Shown here: in pieces, positions 47,213 through 57,432 of the stretch
Layout: every line of letters starts with the position of its first letter
How positions within the stretch are numbered: position 1 is the first letter of the stretch
Source: Trichomonas vaginalis G3
Lineage: Eukaryota > Parabasalia > Trichomonadida > Trichomonadidae
DNA: 64,000 bases
Direction of reading: 5' to 3'
Assembly: GCF_026262505.1 (NCBI RefSeq)
Contig: NC_067206.1
Span: 7,282,879-7,346,878, forward strand
The notes under the pieces: model-generated
Database searches by the model: none
What the model was told of the DNA's origin: nothing
The model's input: only the letters and a program-made list of their open reading frames with translations
Translations under genes and position numbers: made by a program

Positions 47213-47797
47213 ATGAGAATTGGTATTGCAGGAATTACGACCAGCGGGAAAAGCACATTAGCCAAAGCTCTTACAAATGTTTTCAAAGGCGCACATTGCT
47301 GCGTTGATGATTTTTATTACACTCAAGATTTTCCAATGATGACCTTTAAAGGTAAGACCATAATTGATTGGGAAACACCCAATTGCATCCATTGGGATAA
47401 GTTTGAAGAGTACTGCGAAAGACAAACTGCTGATATTGTTTTTATCGACTCTTATCTTTTATTTTATTCGAAGAAAGTAGCCGACTCATTAGATGCCGTA
47501 ATTATTCTTCAATATCAGCCAGAGGACTTCCAAGAAGCACTTGCTAGAAGAATAAGAAGGTTTTCGAACCAGGCAGTTCCATCCGATTACGTTATTCATC
47601 CAGATGCTTCAGAAACTCACTGGGAGGCAGCATACTTTACTGAAATTGCCTGGAAATTTGCCATGGATTATCCACAATATCGCGAACCAAAAGACTTGAC
47701 TAAGCCGATTTTGCGTCTTAAGGCTGTCAATCCTCTTGGTGATAACATTAACAAGGCAATCAATTTTGTTAATGGCTTGCTCATGAATTCTGTTTGA
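47213..47797 (+). CDS. Nicotinamide riboside kinase-like P-loop kinase
   Basis: A 194-residue frame beginning MRIGIAGITTSGKSTLAKAL, a Walker A at residues 6-16. HCCVDDFYYTQDFP follows, with the family's DDFF-type substrate motif, then IIDWETPNCIHWDKF, the DW..P signature of nicotinamide riboside kinases, and DIVFIDSYLLFY (Walker B-like strand). ALARRIRRF gives the lid arginines. These enzymes phosphorylate nicotinamide riboside on the route to NAD+; uridine kinases are close relatives and cannot be fully excluded. Length is normal. Confidence 0.75.
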   Translation: MRIGIAGITTSGKSTLAKALTNVFKGAHCCVDDFYYTQDFPMMTFKGKTIIDWETPNCIHWDKFEEYCERQTADIVFIDSYLLFYSKKVADSLDAVIILQYQPEDFQEALARRIRRFSNQAVPSDYVIHPDASETHWEAAYFTEIAWKFAMDYPQYREPKDLTKPILRLKAVNPLGDNINKAINFVNGLLMNSV

Positions 47798-48208
47798 AAT
47801 ATTTTTTTAATTCGTTATTTTTTTTTCACTCGAAAATAAAACTCAACGCCCATTATGCACTCACATTCATATTACAAATCTACTATAATTCAAATTACAA
47901 AATTACGATTAATATTCGGCAACATTCTCACAGATCTGAATTTACAGTTACTTACGAATTCCACTTTGCGTTTTTTATAATAGAAAGTTCTATCCAGTCT
48001 GGAATCACTGTAAGATTAAAATTCCCATTTAAATTTGATATACCGTTTTTAATTTTTTCAATTTTGTGATGGATAATAAGAAAATATATGCATAATTTTC
48101 AATGCATAAAATATAGTAATAACAATTTACGAGAATAAAAAACAATATTAGATTTATCATGAAGATATATGCGATATATATTAATATATGAGAAAAACAT
48201 TTCTCACA
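47798..48208. other. Intergenic, nothing recognised
   Basis: AT-rich sequence between converging genes. No repeat or frame worth naming. Confidence 0.55.
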
Positions 48209-48955
48209 TCAGTTGTAAATCTTACTTCCGTTTGTAGTTTTGACTGAGTTCGTATTGCTAATATCAGTTACACTATCTTTTAGTGTTTCAACCATTGAAC
48301 GCATCTGTTTATTCTTTTGTTCGATCATATTTAATTGATTTTGGATTTCTCCAACTTCAATCTCATTTTTCTGAATACTTCCAATTTGATCCATCTCATT
48401 TTTGAGCTTTTTATATGTTTTAGTCATAATCTTATCATTTTCTTCGATTATGTTTTCTAAATTATCAAATCTGTCACTCAGTTCTCTATCCATCATTTCA
48501 ACAAGCATTTTCATATCTTCAAAGTTACTTTTAGCTTGGATTTGTTTTGCTGCTTCTGTATGAACCCTCTCAGGCAATTCCTTTAAATATGTTTCAATGT
48601 GAGCTAATCTAGACTCGAGATTATTTAAGAATTCTTGTATATTGTTAATATGCTGAGTTTGTTCTTTTTGACGAATTTCATTTGTATCTGTAGCTAATTT
48701 ATATACTGAATTGCAAGTATTGACTCTTGATTCCAAATTTTCTAGGTTATGGTTCATTATTGAAGCAGAAGATAATAATGAAGAGAATTGTCCACTAACA
48801 GGAGGAGGTATTTGCGTTTTTCCAATTTGTTGACTTTTAATTGGTGTATCAAGTCCTGAAAACGAATCTTCCATTTTTAAGTGTACGTTTAAAATTTCAT
48901 CTAACTTTCGATTATTAGTATTCCCCCAGTGTTCACACTTCTTGGAATAAACCAT
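48209..48955 (-). CDS. Coiled-coil protein, unknown function
   Basis: A 248-residue frame beginning MVYSKKCEHWGNTNNRK. Residues about 60-230 are coiled coil (for example LNNLESRLAHIETYLKELPE and MDQIGSIQKNEIEVGEIQNQ). A short proline/serine stretch before that (QIPPPVSGQFSSLLSS) may be a linker. The next gene on the same strand, 190 nt away, is also coiled-coil. The two may be partners, which is only an inference from adjacency. Confidence 0.55.
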   Translation of the reverse strand: MVYSKKCEHWGNTNNRKLDEILNVHLKMEDSFSGLDTPIKSQQIGKTQIPPPVSGQFSSLLSSASIMNHNLENLESRVNTCNSVYKLATDTNEIRQKEQTQHINNIQEFLNNLESRLAHIETYLKELPERVHTEAAKQIQAKSNFEDMKMLVEMMDRELSDRFDNLENIIEENDKIMTKTYKKLKNEMDQIGSIQKNEIEVGEIQNQLNMIEQKNKQMRSMVETLKDSVTDISNTNSVKTTNGSKIYN

Positions 48956-49144
48956 ATTTAAATGTTTTTAATAGGGGACGCCCTGGAAGAATCTTTAATT
49001 TTGCAAATATTGAATGATGAGGATTAAGTTTCCAAAATTTAAGCATTGATGATCAGATGAATAAATATGTCTAGTTAGTAAAAATATGTGTATACATTTA
49101 AGCTAACAAACAAACCTTTTATTTTTTCATCGATATAAGTTCAA

Positions 49145-50227
49145 TTAAATAGGATAATTATTCTTATCAAACTCATCAACTGTCTGCTTTACAATATCTT
49201 TAGCCTCAGATATTGCTGCCTTGCTTTCATCAGAACAATTTTGACATTTTTGAGTTAATTCGCCAAGCATTTCATTAGTTTGTGATTGAGACATATTTTT
49301 CTTGATATTTTCTATATTGGTGGTACTTTCCTCTATAGAATTTTGTATCTGACCGCATTTTATTGATGCCTTTTCAACAATTGGGGAGTATGTATCTAAA
49401 ACAGATTTAATTGATTCCTCACGTATAGAAATGGATTTCATAATTGAGTTAATGTCATTTATTTCGTTTGTTATACTTAGAGAAACCGTATTTAAGGTTG
49501 AATATGTCATATCAAGTTTTGCATCTTGCTTTCTGTATGAAGCAAGTGCCTCCATATTAATTCTACGCAGCTTATCTTCATTTGGATCAATCTTATCGTT
49601 TGTATTAGTTCTTTCAATCTTTGAAATTGCATCAAGAAGAGATAACTTAAGAGTTGATTGGAGTTCCATAAGCTCTCTCATTTCATTTGATTGATTATCT
49701 ATATCCTTGTTCATTTGCTTAATAGTTGCGGAAAAATTCGAGTCATTATTTGACGCAACACGAGATAATTTTTCATTTAGTTGACTAATTCTCTTATTCA
49801 CTTCTTCTTTCTCTATTTGAAGCTGTGATTTTAATTCTTTGTATCTTTCTATTGGAAAATTAGACTTTTTAGGTCTCGGAATATAATATGGACCAGGATG
49901 TTCTCTAACAAACTTTTCTATGCATTTTGTTTGGTATTTATCTATATCTTGAAAACTCGTTATTAATTCGTTATAAACTTTGTCCAAAGAAGTCTTGATA
50001 TATTCTTGATCGTTAACTTCAGGGAGTGCTGGAGGTTCTTCGAAATCGTCTAAAAATGATTTTCTATGCTCTGCTTGGGAAATAAGTTTTCTAATTCGAG
50101 AAATCCTAAAGTTTATATCAACAGGGAATTTATTGGATAGATCAGATATATGTTCTTCAAGTTTTTCTACTTTCCCTTGAGTGCTTTTTAATAAAGTCTC
50201 GAGATCAGATAAGCTGACATCACTCAT
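49145..50227 (-). CDS. Coiled-coil protein, unknown function
   Basis: A 360-residue frame from MSDVSLSDLETLLKSTQGKV. Coiled-coil heptads cover most of residues 5-60, 95-200 and 235-350. A short proline/aromatic segment (HPGPYYIPRPKKSNFP, about residues 108-123) separates the first two. The t-SNARE-like look of the C-terminal helices is not supported by a zero-layer residue or a membrane anchor. The function is unknown. Confidence 0.55.
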   Translation of the reverse strand: MSDVSLSDLETLLKSTQGKVEKLEEHISDLSNKFPVDINFRISRIRKLISQAEHRKSFLDDFEEPPALPEVNDQEYIKTSLDKVYNELITSFQDIDKYQTKCIEKFVREHPGPYYIPRPKKSNFPIERYKELKSQLQIEKEEVNKRISQLNEKLSRVASNNDSNFSATIKQMNKDIDNQSNEMRELMELQSTLKLSLLDAISKIERTNTNDKIDPNEDKLRRINMEALASYRKQDAKLDMTYSTLNTVSLSITNEINDINSIMKSISIREESIKSVLDTYSPIVEKASIKCGQIQNSIEESTTNIENIKKNMSQSQTNEMLGELTQKCQNCSDESKAAISEAKDIVKQTVDEFDKNNYPI

Positions 50228-50432
50228 TGAAATTGATAAGAATTGTTTTGAACAAAGATTGATCTCCTATATCGGCAATTTTTAAAATATTGTTACCTTT
50301 TGTTTTCGTCTAATTTCACAAGATATCTGATATATCTTTAACTTTGCATGATCAATTAACAGATTTGGAAAAATAGAAAAAGAGAATGTGATGAATGAAA
50401 TACAACAAACAATAGCATTTTTATCAAACAAT

Positions 50433-51647
50433 TTAAACCATGTCCAAGGACAAAGTAGGTACAGACATAGCTGGATTGATTTCGTTTTTGATTGGCTTCA
50501 TTGGGCTGCAAACCAGCTTTGGCAATGAAGAGATTCCTTTTATTGACTTTTTAGTTTCTGATTTTTTGATTTCATCATATGTTGCTCTTCTTACACTATG
50601 ACTTGATTTCAATCTTGAGCTAAATTTGGAGTTGAAACAATAAGGGACTCTCTCAACCAATTCGACATTTCTGTAGCTAGCATCAATCTTCTTATATTGA
50701 TCTTGGGCCTCATAAATGCCAGTATAAATAGTGGATCCATTAACTTCTAAGACTCCACTTGTATTATTGGATTTTGAAGAGTAATTACTTGAGGAAAATA
50801 CAGTAATTACTGCGGACCCGCAGTGCTCCTGAATGGCATTTACACATTGATGGGATCTAATGATTTTCTGAAGATTATTTGCTCTTAAGAAATTCAAAGC
50901 AGCGGCAGCACCGAAGATGAATCCGAAGCCTCTTAAATTCTTAAGGTACAAGATATCTGAGTCATCAGGATCACTCCAAAGCATATCAACGACAAATTGA
51001 TGCTGAGGTTTGAGATCACTGACTTTGTGGATGGGGCGTTGAACCTCTTCGATCTGTTTTACAGAGGTTAGCTTAGGACTAAGTCCTCCGTGCACAAGGA
51101 AGAAAGCATCATTAAGGATACAGGCAAGTGGTAAATATCCAAAACAATCATTGAATACTTCATACAATGCTTCACTATATTCTTCAAGGACTTGATTTTT
51201 GAATCCATAAATTGTGTTGATATCAAGGAATTCGTGGTTTCCTCTAATCAAATGAATGTCGTTAGGGTGAAGTATCTTCAAACTAAAGAGAAGTGAGACA
51301 ATTTCAATGCTGAATTCTCCACGATCAACATAATCACCTAAAAATACATATTTCGTTTTAGGTGGAAGACCATTCTTTGCAAAAATACGTAATAAATCAC
51401 GAATATTACCATGTAAATCTCCTACAATAATACAACTTTGATTGATGTGCAACAATGTAGGCTCTAATTTAAAAATGTCCTTTGTTAACGTTAAAATGAT
51501 AGTTATATCAGTGCTACTGAGTTTTGGAATATCCATTGGTAAATCTTCGAAACCATTATTGCTTGCTGCTGTTATTAAAGGAAGGTATGCATTAACAAGA
51601 TATTGAGATATCATCGATTTGATTTGAAATACAATAAAAAATTTCAT
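50433..51647 (-). CDS. PP1-like serine/threonine protein phosphatase
   Basis: A 404-residue frame with the complete PPP catalytic set in order: IIVGDLHGNIRDLLR, FLGDYVDRGEFSIE, HLIRGNHEFLDIN, FFLVHGGLSPKL, then MLWSDPDD and IRSHQC followed by VFSSSNYSSKSNN. All metal ligands (Asp, His, Asp, Asn, His, His) can be seen. The catalytic loop after SSSNY departs from typical PP1 (no CG..DN). The N-terminal 60 residues and the C-terminal 90 basic, Ser-rich residues are lineage-specific. The start at 51,647 is followed by another Met 11 codons on (MISQYLVN), which is more like the family start. Confidence 0.85.
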   Translation of the reverse strand: MKFFIVFQIKSMISQYLVNAYLPLITAASNNGFEDLPMDIPKLSSTDITIILTLTKDIFKLEPTLLHINQSCIIVGDLHGNIRDLLRIFAKNGLPPKTKYVFLGDYVDRGEFSIEIVSLLFSLKILHPNDIHLIRGNHEFLDINTIYGFKNQVLEEYSEALYEVFNDCFGYLPLACILNDAFFLVHGGLSPKLTSVKQIEEVQRPIHKVSDLKPQHQFVVDMLWSDPDDSDILYLKNLRGFGFIFGAAAALNFLRANNLQKIIRSHQCVNAIQEHCGSAVITVFSSSNYSSKSNNTSGVLEVNGSTIYTGIYEAQDQYKKIDASYRNVELVERVPYCFNSKFSSRLKSSHSVRRATYDEIKKSETKKSIKGISSLPKLVCSPMKPIKNEINPAMSVPTLSLDMV

Positions 51648-52790
51648 TTAAATTTTTGAGAAGATATTCAAAAAACATAAGTTTCTCAAAGAATATTAAA
51701 CTAATCAGAACTTTATTAATGATCCGGGAAAAAATTCAATGTAAAATCAAGTTATAGTAAAAGAATTATATTAACAAATATAGGAGATTCGTATAAAGTT
51801 TTTTTATGAAAATCAGAGTAATAAAATCGTTACATTGATTTTTTTCAATTGGAAAGCGGTTCGTCAAAAATTGCTTCGCAAAATGATAAAAATTCAATCG
51901 AAAATTCAAATTTTGAATTGAAAATAAAACAGTGATATGATTTAAAACATGCTATTAAGTATATTCTATTCGTTTAGAATTTACTCGGAAAGATCTGCGA
52001 AAAAGTGACCGTTTAACTCGGACAAAGTAAAAATTTGATCTTTAAAATCAACATATCATATGTTACACAAAATATTCATCAGTAGTCAAGAATATCAATT
52101 TGCCATCGTCATATCTTCCGACAACACTGAATGTATTGTTTTCAACAAAGTTTTTAATAGACTAAGATATCCAGATATATCTATGATTAAAAGAAACGAT
52201 ACATTTCACATTTTCTTAACGCGTACTATAATCATGCAATTCTCAAAAGGTTAAACACTTTTTGTAGATCAGCATAAGCCTGCACCATATGATACATAAT
52301 TAGATTTGAAGAATTTTGTACCAAATCATAGCAAAATGAAACAGAATGAATTTGAAAGATCTGAATGCAATAAGGAAAATAAAATTCGTAACTTTACATA
52401 TCTTTACTGTAAACATTTATGATATTGATGAATAAAAGAAATTGAATCGGATGAAAACTAATCAAATTCAGGGAAAGATAACAAATTCGATTTCTAATGA
52501 TGCCAAATACTTCAATTTCGGTGAGCCAAAATATGCTTATATTAGCAAGAAACAGTGAATGGTGGAATGTTTGATCACAAACAGCTAAAGCAGAAATTTA
52601 GAAGTGAGAAATCTTCATTTTTTTCCCCAAAATTGGAATGGTGTAAATAGTTTTCTATATATGTTAATATAATGTTTAATAGCAAAAGGTATCCTCTTAA
52701 TTTCTGCCATTATGACAGGAATTGAGAGACACAGATCATATTTTGAAGGGATTACTTGGCATAAAAAATCAATTTTTCAAGAAATTTTGC
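51648..52790. other. Long intergenic region, no convincing gene
   Basis: About 1.1 kb, AT-rich. A plus frame at 52,060-52,254 (MLHKIFISSQEYQFAIVISS...) is the only one with a normal residue mix. It may be a tiny gene or a relic. AAAAAGTGACC at about 51,999 matches the recurrent box. Promoters for the divergent phosphatase and SNARE genes must lie at the ends. Confidence 0.45.
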
Positions 52791-53735
52791 ATGGAGAAGG
52801 AACAACAGATGGGTTATTTAAGGGACAGGACTGCCCAGTATAAGACATATCGTTCTGGTACAGCTAAATCGCGCGGTTCATATAAAAGCCAACTTGAAGA
52901 CGAATTAAATCCAACATTGGCTCCAGAATTCGGAACTTCATCGAACGTTGTTGAAAAATCAAATATGGTTGAAACAAAATTCAATATGATTCAAATGGAA
53001 ATTCAAAATCTTGCAGATATGCACAAACAACGTAAGAGAATCGATTTTGGAAATGATAGAAAGCTCGATCTTGAAATAGAAGCAAAAACCCAACAAATAT
53101 CTACTCAAATCCAACAATTACGCGATGCTATTCGTATTACAGATCCAAATCTTTCAAAACAGAGTCGAACAATTCAAAATAACATGCAATACGGTTATTC
53201 AGCTCGTTTAAGAGATATAACAATTCATTTCCGAGATATGCAAGCCGATTACATCAAAACAATTAAGAAGCAGAAAGACAGAGCTGCAAGATTTGAAGAT
53301 GATGACAATGATGATGGTGTACTTGATGATATTGATGATGTTGCTTTTACAGACCAACAAATTGCTCAAGTAAAGAGCAATGAAAACATGTTACGTCAGA
53401 GAAATGAAGAATTAACTAATTTGATCGGAATGATGAACCAGCTGAACCAATTGTTCGCTGATCTTGGTACAGTGCTTGTTGAGCAGGGTACTATGCTTGA
53501 TAGAATTGATGGAAAAGTTGAAGAAGCTGCTGAAGAGATTAAGAAAGGAAATGTTCAATTACAAAAGGCTGATCATCATCAATCATCAAAATGCTTCTAT
53601 TGGTATATGATCATCGTTATTCTTTTGATTATTATTTTTGGAGGAATTATTATTGGAAAAAAGATGAAGAAATCTGGTGGTGGATCTTCGCCAACACCGG
53701 TTCCTAATGTTACTAATATAATAAAACTATTATGA
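52791..53735 (+). CDS. Syntaxin-16/Tlg2-like Qa-SNARE
   Basis: Started at 52,791 (MEKEQQMGYLRDRTAQYKTYR); the Met at 52,809 is an alternative. About 314 residues. The N-terminal DRT.xY motif and helical Habc-like region (residues 55-170) precede an acidic linker (DDDNDDGVLDDIDD). The SNARE motif follows: FTDQQIAQVKSNENMLRQRN, then LNQLFADLGTVLVEQGTMLD with RID behind it. The central zero-layer Gln lies in VEQGT. The C-terminal membrane anchor (YWYMIIVILLIIIFGGIIIG) is followed by a basic tail. The pattern FTD.Q...V is that of syntaxin-16/Tlg2, which acts in fusion at the trans-Golgi and endosomes. Confidence 0.8.
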   Translation: MEKEQQMGYLRDRTAQYKTYRSGTAKSRGSYKSQLEDELNPTLAPEFGTSSNVVEKSNMVETKFNMIQMEIQNLADMHKQRKRIDFGNDRKLDLEIEAKTQQISTQIQQLRDAIRITDPNLSKQSRTIQNNMQYGYSARLRDITIHFRDMQADYIKTIKKQKDRAARFEDDDNDDGVLDDIDDVAFTDQQIAQVKSNENMLRQRNEELTNLIGMMNQLNQLFADLGTVLVEQGTMLDRIDGKVEEAAEEIKKGNVQLQKADHHQSSKCFYWYMIIVILLIIIFGGIIIGKKMKKSGGGSSPTPVPNVTNIIKLL

Positions 53736-53781
53736 TAAAGCTTTTCTTTAATTATTTTATGAGAGAGTGACAAGATCGAAA

Positions 53782-53839
53782 AATCTGACATTTGTAAAGT
53801 CATAAATCTGACAACGTAACTGTTTACAAATGTCAGATT
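53782..53839. other. 3'-flank hairpin, 17-bp perfect stem
   Basis: The arms AATCTGACATTTGTAAA and TTTACAAATGTCAGATT enclose a 24-nt loop, about 47 nt past the stop of the SNARE gene. The loop itself carries a second AATCTGACA, so part of the arm is duplicated. Confidence 0.85.
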
Positions 53840-54602
53840 CAAAAAAAAGTTTGGAACCAAAACGCAAAAGTGTGACATCGCGGACAAAGTTTCCGATCTG
53901 AGTACTCAGACAAAACAATTGCAATGTCTTGCCATGGCACTAAAGCGAGATAGAAAAATGCCAAATACTGTGATATAGAATATTTGGATAAATTTGCTAG
54001 CATATCAGTTTTTTTCGCAGAGCAACATCTTTATTTCATGAATATATTTAAATACTCACTGCTCTTAATGAAGAAATGATAAACGTTCATTTTATTTTGG
54101 GTATTTCTATTTAAAAACCTATAATGAGCGAAAATACTTGAATATTTGACCATATTTCGGCATGTGACGTATTAAATTCCAATAGATTGCGAAATTTACT
54201 ATATATATGATTACTTGTTATTTTTAATGATTATGATCCAAAAGATATTATCTATATAGTAATAGTGCATCAAAAATTCATATAAACATTTATTTTTTCA
54301 AAATTTAGTGTTATGGAATTCATTTTTTCAAAATAATTTTCATGTTTTATGCCACATTAGTTTCATCCATTGATAAGTTGCTCTAATGAATATCATAGAA
54401 TCTCCCATCAATTTGGGGATCACCTTCTGAAATTGAAAGAATTTTTTCCCAGATGAATAAAATTATTAGGAAAATTTCGAAAACATTGTAAATATGTTTC
54501 CCAAATATCATTGGGGAAATAATTCATTGAATTAAATTGAATGTCAGAAAATTGAAATAACACTTCATTTTACTTAGATATCTCATATTTTCATTATCAA
54601 CA
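53840..54602. other. Intergenic, nothing beyond the initiator at its end
   Basis: AT-rich sequence without a convincing gene or repeat. Confidence 0.55.
54583..54596 (+). promoter_or_regulatory. Initiator-like element
   Basis: TCATATTTTCATTA lies 6 nt before the ATG at 54,603. It fits the T. vaginalis initiator consensus (TCA, Y, W, then T-rich with CATTA) well, and the short leader is normal for the group. Confidence 0.6.
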
Positions 54603-55304
54603 ATGAGTTACAAAGCGACGGAACATGATATAGAACAGAATGATCCAGAATATACAGCTTTCTTTAAGAGATTCGAGTTAATGGTAAAGAATGAATCCAA
54701 AATCGATGATAAATCAAGATACCTTGGAATTCTTGGAGCCCTTATTGGAGCAAAGGCCATTGATTACTTTCCAATCATTTTAGAAATGTCTTTGGACAAT
54801 ATTCTGACACCAAATGAGGTTAAGGAAGTTCTTTATGAAGCAGCATACATCCTTGGAATTGCAAATGTATTTCCATTCTTGAAGTTGACAAATGATATTT
54901 TCAAGGCTAAAAACATTAATTTACCACTTGAAAATCAATCAAAGGTTGCTCCAGGAGAAGGATTACAGAAAGGAATTGAAAAACAAGCAGAAGCATTTGG
55001 ACCAGGAATGGAAAAGTTCCACACTATGGGTCCAATGGCAAAATGGGTTGTTAGTTTCATGTATGGTGAATTCTATACAAGAGAAGTTCTGACTGTTAAA
55101 GAAAGAGAACTTGTGCTCTCATGCATTTTCATTGGCCATGGTGATGCCGCTCCTCAATTCAATCAGCACATCAAAGCAAACATTCATGTTGGAAACAATA
55201 AGAAGTTTTTAATCCAAATGATTCTTTCATTAGTTCCATATTTAGGATATCCAAGAACTTTCAATGCATTAAAAGTATTAAATGACGCCATCCCTGATGA
55301 ATAA
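54603..55304 (+). CDS. Carboxymuconolactone decarboxylase-like (AhpD fold) protein
   Basis: A 233-residue frame with two copies of the CMD/AhpD-type helical unit: residues about 30-105 (KSRYLGILGALIGAKAIDYF, ILTPNEVKEVLYEAAYILG) and about 150-230 (VKERELVLSCIFIGHGDAAP, then QMILSLVPYLGYPRTFNALK). Bacterial peroxidase members have a redox CXXC; none is visible here, so the decarboxylase-type or another activity is more likely. The gene is of a mainly prokaryotic family, which makes lateral transfer plausible. A good initiator lies just before the start. The stop is TAAA. Confidence 0.7.
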   Translation: MSYKATEHDIEQNDPEYTAFFKRFELMVKNESKIDDKSRYLGILGALIGAKAIDYFPIILEMSLDNILTPNEVKEVLYEAAYILGIANVFPFLKLTNDIFKAKNINLPLENQSKVAPGEGLQKGIEKQAEAFGPGMEKFHTMGPMAKWVVSFMYGEFYTREVLTVKERELVLSCIFIGHGDAAPQFNQHIKANIHVGNNKKFLIQMILSLVPYLGYPRTFNALKVLNDAIPDE

Positions 55305-55417
55305 AAGATTTAAATAAAATTCAATAATTTTAATAACAAAAATTCAAATGAAGATAGAATGCCAAATAAATAATATTTATGAGTATTTATATATTATCTT
55401 TATTTTTAAACACAAAA

Positions 55418-56986
55418 TCATTTTTCATGAGTTCTAAATATCGAAATTACAATGAAAAATGAAGTAAATGAGGTGAAAAACATTTGAAAGAAAAGAACAA
55501 ATCCGGCATTAAACAAAACACCGTAAACGGCTCTTACTAAACGGAAAATTTCCAAAATATTCACCCTGAAAACGAAGAAGACAAGATAGACTTGATAAAT
55601 AACGGATACTATTGTAGAAATAGCCGATACTATCAAGTAAGGATATAAAAATTGCCTTTCTGATTTAAGATCATTTTTCGTTTGCAGAGCTGCATAAACA
55701 ACAGAAATAGCACCAGATATCAATACAACTTCCCAGAATAGTGTCAAATCCAGTGAAATGAGATTTATATGCATTTCTAAAATATGATAGAATAATTTTG
55801 AACTAAAAATCATTTGGATAGTGACATTAACAACTACAATAAGGATATCAGTTATGCGAAGATTGATTTTGTCCGATTTTGATGGAAATTGTTCTTTAAG
55901 TTGCCAACTTTTTGGTGCTGCTATATAAACAGCATTTCCAATAGCTCTGGATATAGATAAAGTTGTCAAAATAGCTAAGATGAATGTTGCTCCGCCTAAA
56001 ATTCCAGGAGAAATTTGAGATCCAAAAATTATCCATTGAACATAAAGAGTTGCAAGGTTAAATAAGCTTATAAAGTTTAATGGAGCAATACATGGCGCCA
56101 TAAAGTCCGGGTCAAAGCAAGGGTCCTTCATTACATAATGATATAAGGAAGAAAGAAAAGATGAGACCATTGTTGACAAAACATATGATACAGTCATGGT
56201 GTTAATCGGACTCTGGTTATCATTTTTGAGAATTGTGAATAAAACCAAAGTTGAAAAAAGATGAGCACCAGAGAATGAAAAGAGAAGATGATTTGAGATA
56301 TGCGGGTTCTGAGTCCAAACGTTAACTATATTAAGATATGTTATTGATTGATATCGTCTTCGGATTAAAAATCTTATTATGACTGCAAAGATTATGGCTA
56401 AAACAAACACAAAACATTGCATATAAGGAAATGCCCTAGCTTCTGGGATAGGGATTTCCATATCTGACATTCTAATTGAAATTGTAAAATTAATTTGTGA
56501 ATCTTTATTGATCAGAACAGGATTATTTGAAGTAACATTCATAAATGTATTTTTGAGATCTGATCCTTTTGCAATAGAAATTAAATAATTCGAATAAAAG
56601 TATATTTGATCATCAATTTTCGTAAATGCATCTGTTTTAACTTGTGAATATATAGAATGGAAGCTTAGATAAGGTAACTCTTTGCTGATTTTGTCCCATT
56701 GACGGAAATATCGTTTCTTATAAAATTTAAAGGAGCATAATGTAATTGTTGATGTCTCATTTACTTCTGTAGCATTTTCAAAGTTAAGTGGTACATATCC
56801 TTCGAATAGTTTTGATCTTTGCCAATATGTTATTTCATCTTCTTCTTCGTTGAAACAAGAATGTATTCCCGGTAATCTTTTAGACCATAGTATATTGTTG
56901 TCTGTACTGAAAAACCCGAGACCAACTTCATAGCCTTTATAATTTAGGCAAATTAATTGAAACAACAACATTTTTATATGTCTCAA
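55418..56986 (-). CDS. Polytopic membrane protein with luminal N-terminal domain
   Basis: A 522-residue frame. The first 20 residues (MLLFQLICLNYKG) may be a short signal peptide, and residues 20-195 form a soluble part with Cys and possible N-glycosylation sites (NATE, NETS, NVTS, NFTI). About nine hydrophobic helices follow, the first around residues 205-225 (CFVFVLAIIFAVIIRFLI) and the last near 495-515. A large luminal head plus about nine spans is the layout of TM9SF (nonaspanin) proteins, but their sequence signatures are not evident. The alternative is an unrelated trichomonad membrane family. Confidence 0.5.
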   Translation of the reverse strand: MRHIKMLLFQLICLNYKGYEVGLGFFSTDNNILWSKRLPGIHSCFNEEEDEITYWQRSKLFEGYVPLNFENATEVNETSTITLCSFKFYKKRYFRQWDKISKELPYLSFHSIYSQVKTDAFTKIDDQIYFYSNYLISIAKGSDLKNTFMNVTSNNPVLINKDSQINFTISIRMSDMEIPIPEARAFPYMQCFVFVLAIIFAVIIRFLIRRRYQSITYLNIVNVWTQNPHISNHLLFSFSGAHLFSTLVLFTILKNDNQSPINTMTVSYVLSTMVSSFLSSLYHYVMKDPCFDPDFMAPCIAPLNFISLFNLATLYVQWIIFGSQISPGILGGATFILAILTTLSISRAIGNAVYIAAPKSWQLKEQFPSKSDKINLRITDILIVVVNVTIQMIFSSKLFYHILEMHINLISLDLTLFWEVVLISGAISVVYAALQTKNDLKSERQFLYPYLIVSAISTIVSVIYQVYLVFFVFRVNILEIFRLVRAVYGVLFNAGFVLFFQMFFTSFTSFFIVISIFRTHEK

Positions 56987-57432
56987 GTCAAAAATTGGGT
57001 TGGCATTGCTTTGAAATTAGCAAGATATATTATATATTCTTATGAACAAAATTGACGATTATTTTGACTTCAATTATGTTTTTTGAGTAATTTCAGATGA
57101 TACCTTTCAAAGAACCACATATATTGCAGGAAAGGTATGATGAATACAGATAAACGTGATACTGATCATTCAAGTGGCATTAGATTAACGTATTGGAATT
57201 CTCAGAAAACATATGTTAAATTGAAAAATTTGAATGAATCAAATTGTTGCCTTTTTCGCACACTCATACTTAATAATATTAATATTATTTGGAATCTCTT
57301 CCTTTATGATATTGTGAAGGAATTTATCTAAAATTAGATACTATTTGCAAATATTTAGGTTTTTCTCAATTATTCAGCATTTCTAATAATAGAATTTACT
57401 TGTGTAAAAATATAATTTAAAAGGAGAAGAAA
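56987..57432. other. Intergenic, nothing recognised
   Basis: AT-rich sequence. A short plus frame at 57,137-57,331 lacks a believable start context and known relatives. Confidence 0.5.

Noticed and set aside
49145-50227. SNARE protein
   Set aside because: Coiled coil only; no zero-layer residue in context and no membrane anchor.
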